Assembly (NCBI GenBank): GCA_022606425.2
Contig: JAHDVF020000223.1
Span: 248,001-312,000 of the forward strand
DNA: 64,000 nt
Direction: 5' to 3'
From: Lepidostoma basale
Taxonomy: Eukaryota > Arthropoda > Insecta > Trichoptera > Lepidostomatidae
The notes under the pieces were generated by a model. It searched no databases, had not been told where the DNA came from, and was given only the letters and a program-made list of their open reading frames with translations. This document shows, one piece after another, positions 62,900-64,000 of this stretch. Positions within the stretch are counted from its first letter, which is position 1, and each line of letters opens with the position of its first letter. Both the position numbers and the translations under genes were made by a program.

Positions 62900-63605
62900 T
62901 TTATCACAGTCTGCAACATTAGTGTAAACGGTAAAAATCTGGAACAAGTGGATGATTTTGTTTATTTAGGAAGTATGTTTACAAAGGATGGGAGGGTGGA
63001 GAAGGATATTGAAAGAAGGGTTGGGGCAGGCAGCAGAATAAATGGTGCACTTAAAGTTGTCATCGCAAACAAAAGCCTATCCAAAAAAACTAAGATGGCA
63101 GTGCACAATGGTGTTCTTGTGCCGACCCTTATGTATGGAAGTGAAGCATGGAACTGGCAAAAGAAGGATGAAAGTAGAATAAATGCAGTAGAAATGAGAT
63201 CTCTAAGACGAATGTGTAGCAAATCTGTTTATGATAGAGTGACAAATGCAAGTATAAAAAGTGAATGTGGTGCGAATGAAAGTGTTATGAACAAAATAAG
63301 GAAAGGGTCATTAAGATGGTTTGGACACATGGATAGAATGAGTGAAGACAGAATGGTAAAGAAGGTATATGTAAACGGCGTGAACGGAGCTAGAAATAGA
63401 GGAAGGCCGAGGAAAACGTGGCACGATCAAATCAATCAAATATTGAATGTCGGTCACGTGAGGAGTCGGAAAAATCGACGTGCGTGCCTGACAAGATGTA
63501 TGAATGTAGAGGAAGCGAGAGACGTATGTCAGGACAGAACAGTGTGGCGTTCCATTCTTTCTGCCTACCCCTCCGGGGAGACGGCGTGATGGTAAGTTAA
63601 TTAGT
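62900..63605 (+). mobile_element. Non-LTR retrotransposon 3' end, family A, best preserved
   Basis: An uninterrupted frame from about 62907 to the stop at 63587-63589. Segments in order: ISVNGKNLEQVDDFVYLGSM, RVEKDIERRVGAGSRINGAL, VPTLMYGSEAWNWQKKDESR, MRSLRRMCSKSVYDRV, SLRWFGHMDRM, RNRGRPRKTWHDQI and CQDRTVWRSILSAYPSGETA. The element is 5' truncated before the YADD box and ends 'gatggtaagttaattagtta'. It serves as the reference for all family A fragments. No independent function is implied. Confidence 0.9.
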
Positions 63606-64000
63606 TAGTATAATGTATATTTTTATAACGGATTCAGAGCGAAAGTAAAGATTTTTGAAGCGTCAATTTACAACATACATACTCAAGAAATAATGCAAAT
63701 TTTAAGTAGTAACTCCACGTACTCTGACATTACAAAGGTTTTAATTAGAGTAGTTTAAAACACGTGAGAATATAATAACTATAATTAATTGTTGCTTGTA
63801 TTTTTTCTGTAACAACTGTGCGTATGATTACATCAGTGACTTACACTCGGCTAGACCTATTTACATGTAAGTTTTATCGATGTTTCATAATCGTCCGAAT
63901 AATAAAAAATGTAACTGGGTAAATGTGTGAGAAAAAAGTCAATTAAATTATGTGATTTGCAATATATGAACAATTCAGCAATAAAATATTATTATTTATT
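63606..64000. other. No gene recognised
   Basis: AT-rich to the end of the window. Confidence 0.5.

Overview
This is an AT-rich, gene-poor piece of an arthropod nuclear genome, most likely an insect and probably a moth or butterfly. The evidence is two mariner transposons, a short array of the insect telomere pentamer TTAGG, dense 5'-truncated non-LTR retrotransposons, tRNA-derived SINEs, and one small spliced gene of the secreted, His/Val/Pro-rich type with a TATA box and a TCAGT initiator. There are no bacterial features, rRNA genes or canonical tRNA genes. Most long ORFs are remnants of mobile elements.

Layout. 1-31.4 kb is a graveyard of mobile elements: 3' fragments of at least five non-LTR families (called A to E here) plus a family F known only from its 3' end, two TTAA-flanked piggyBac-like MITEs, a hAT MITE with an 8-bp target duplication, a SINE, foldback elements and an interstitial telomeric repeat. 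At 31.6-37.1 kb on the minus strand lies the one gene I can model completely: three exons, 89 residues, a 4.2-kb intron full of repeats, and a tandem array carrying poly(A) signals downstream of the stop. 37-56 kb is more of the same repeat mixture, including a clear nested insertion at 40.2-40.6 kb and a third TTAA-type MITE. 56.4-61.0 kb holds two near full-length but broken mariners with TA target duplications. 61-64 kb holds a transposase remnant and the longest open non-LTR fragment (213 codons).

The most interesting signal cuts across the repeats. At least six sub-families of inverted-repeat elements carry hammerhead-ribozyme-like motifs: CTGANGA, a hairpin, GAA, a short self-complementary helix III (ACATGT, ACAGCTGT or ACCGGT) and the cleavage-site base. 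The helix II sequences differ between sub-families but stay complementary, while the core stays fixed, which is the pattern expected of a real RNA structure. Several copies are perfect in core and helices II and III (22445-22475 minus, 41729-41759 plus, 15011-15046 plus). Others sit as head-to-head pairs in long hairpins. Hammerheads of this kind are known from Penelope-like retroelements and retrozymes; no Penelope reverse transcriptase or endonuclease was recognised here, so these look like non-autonomous relatives.
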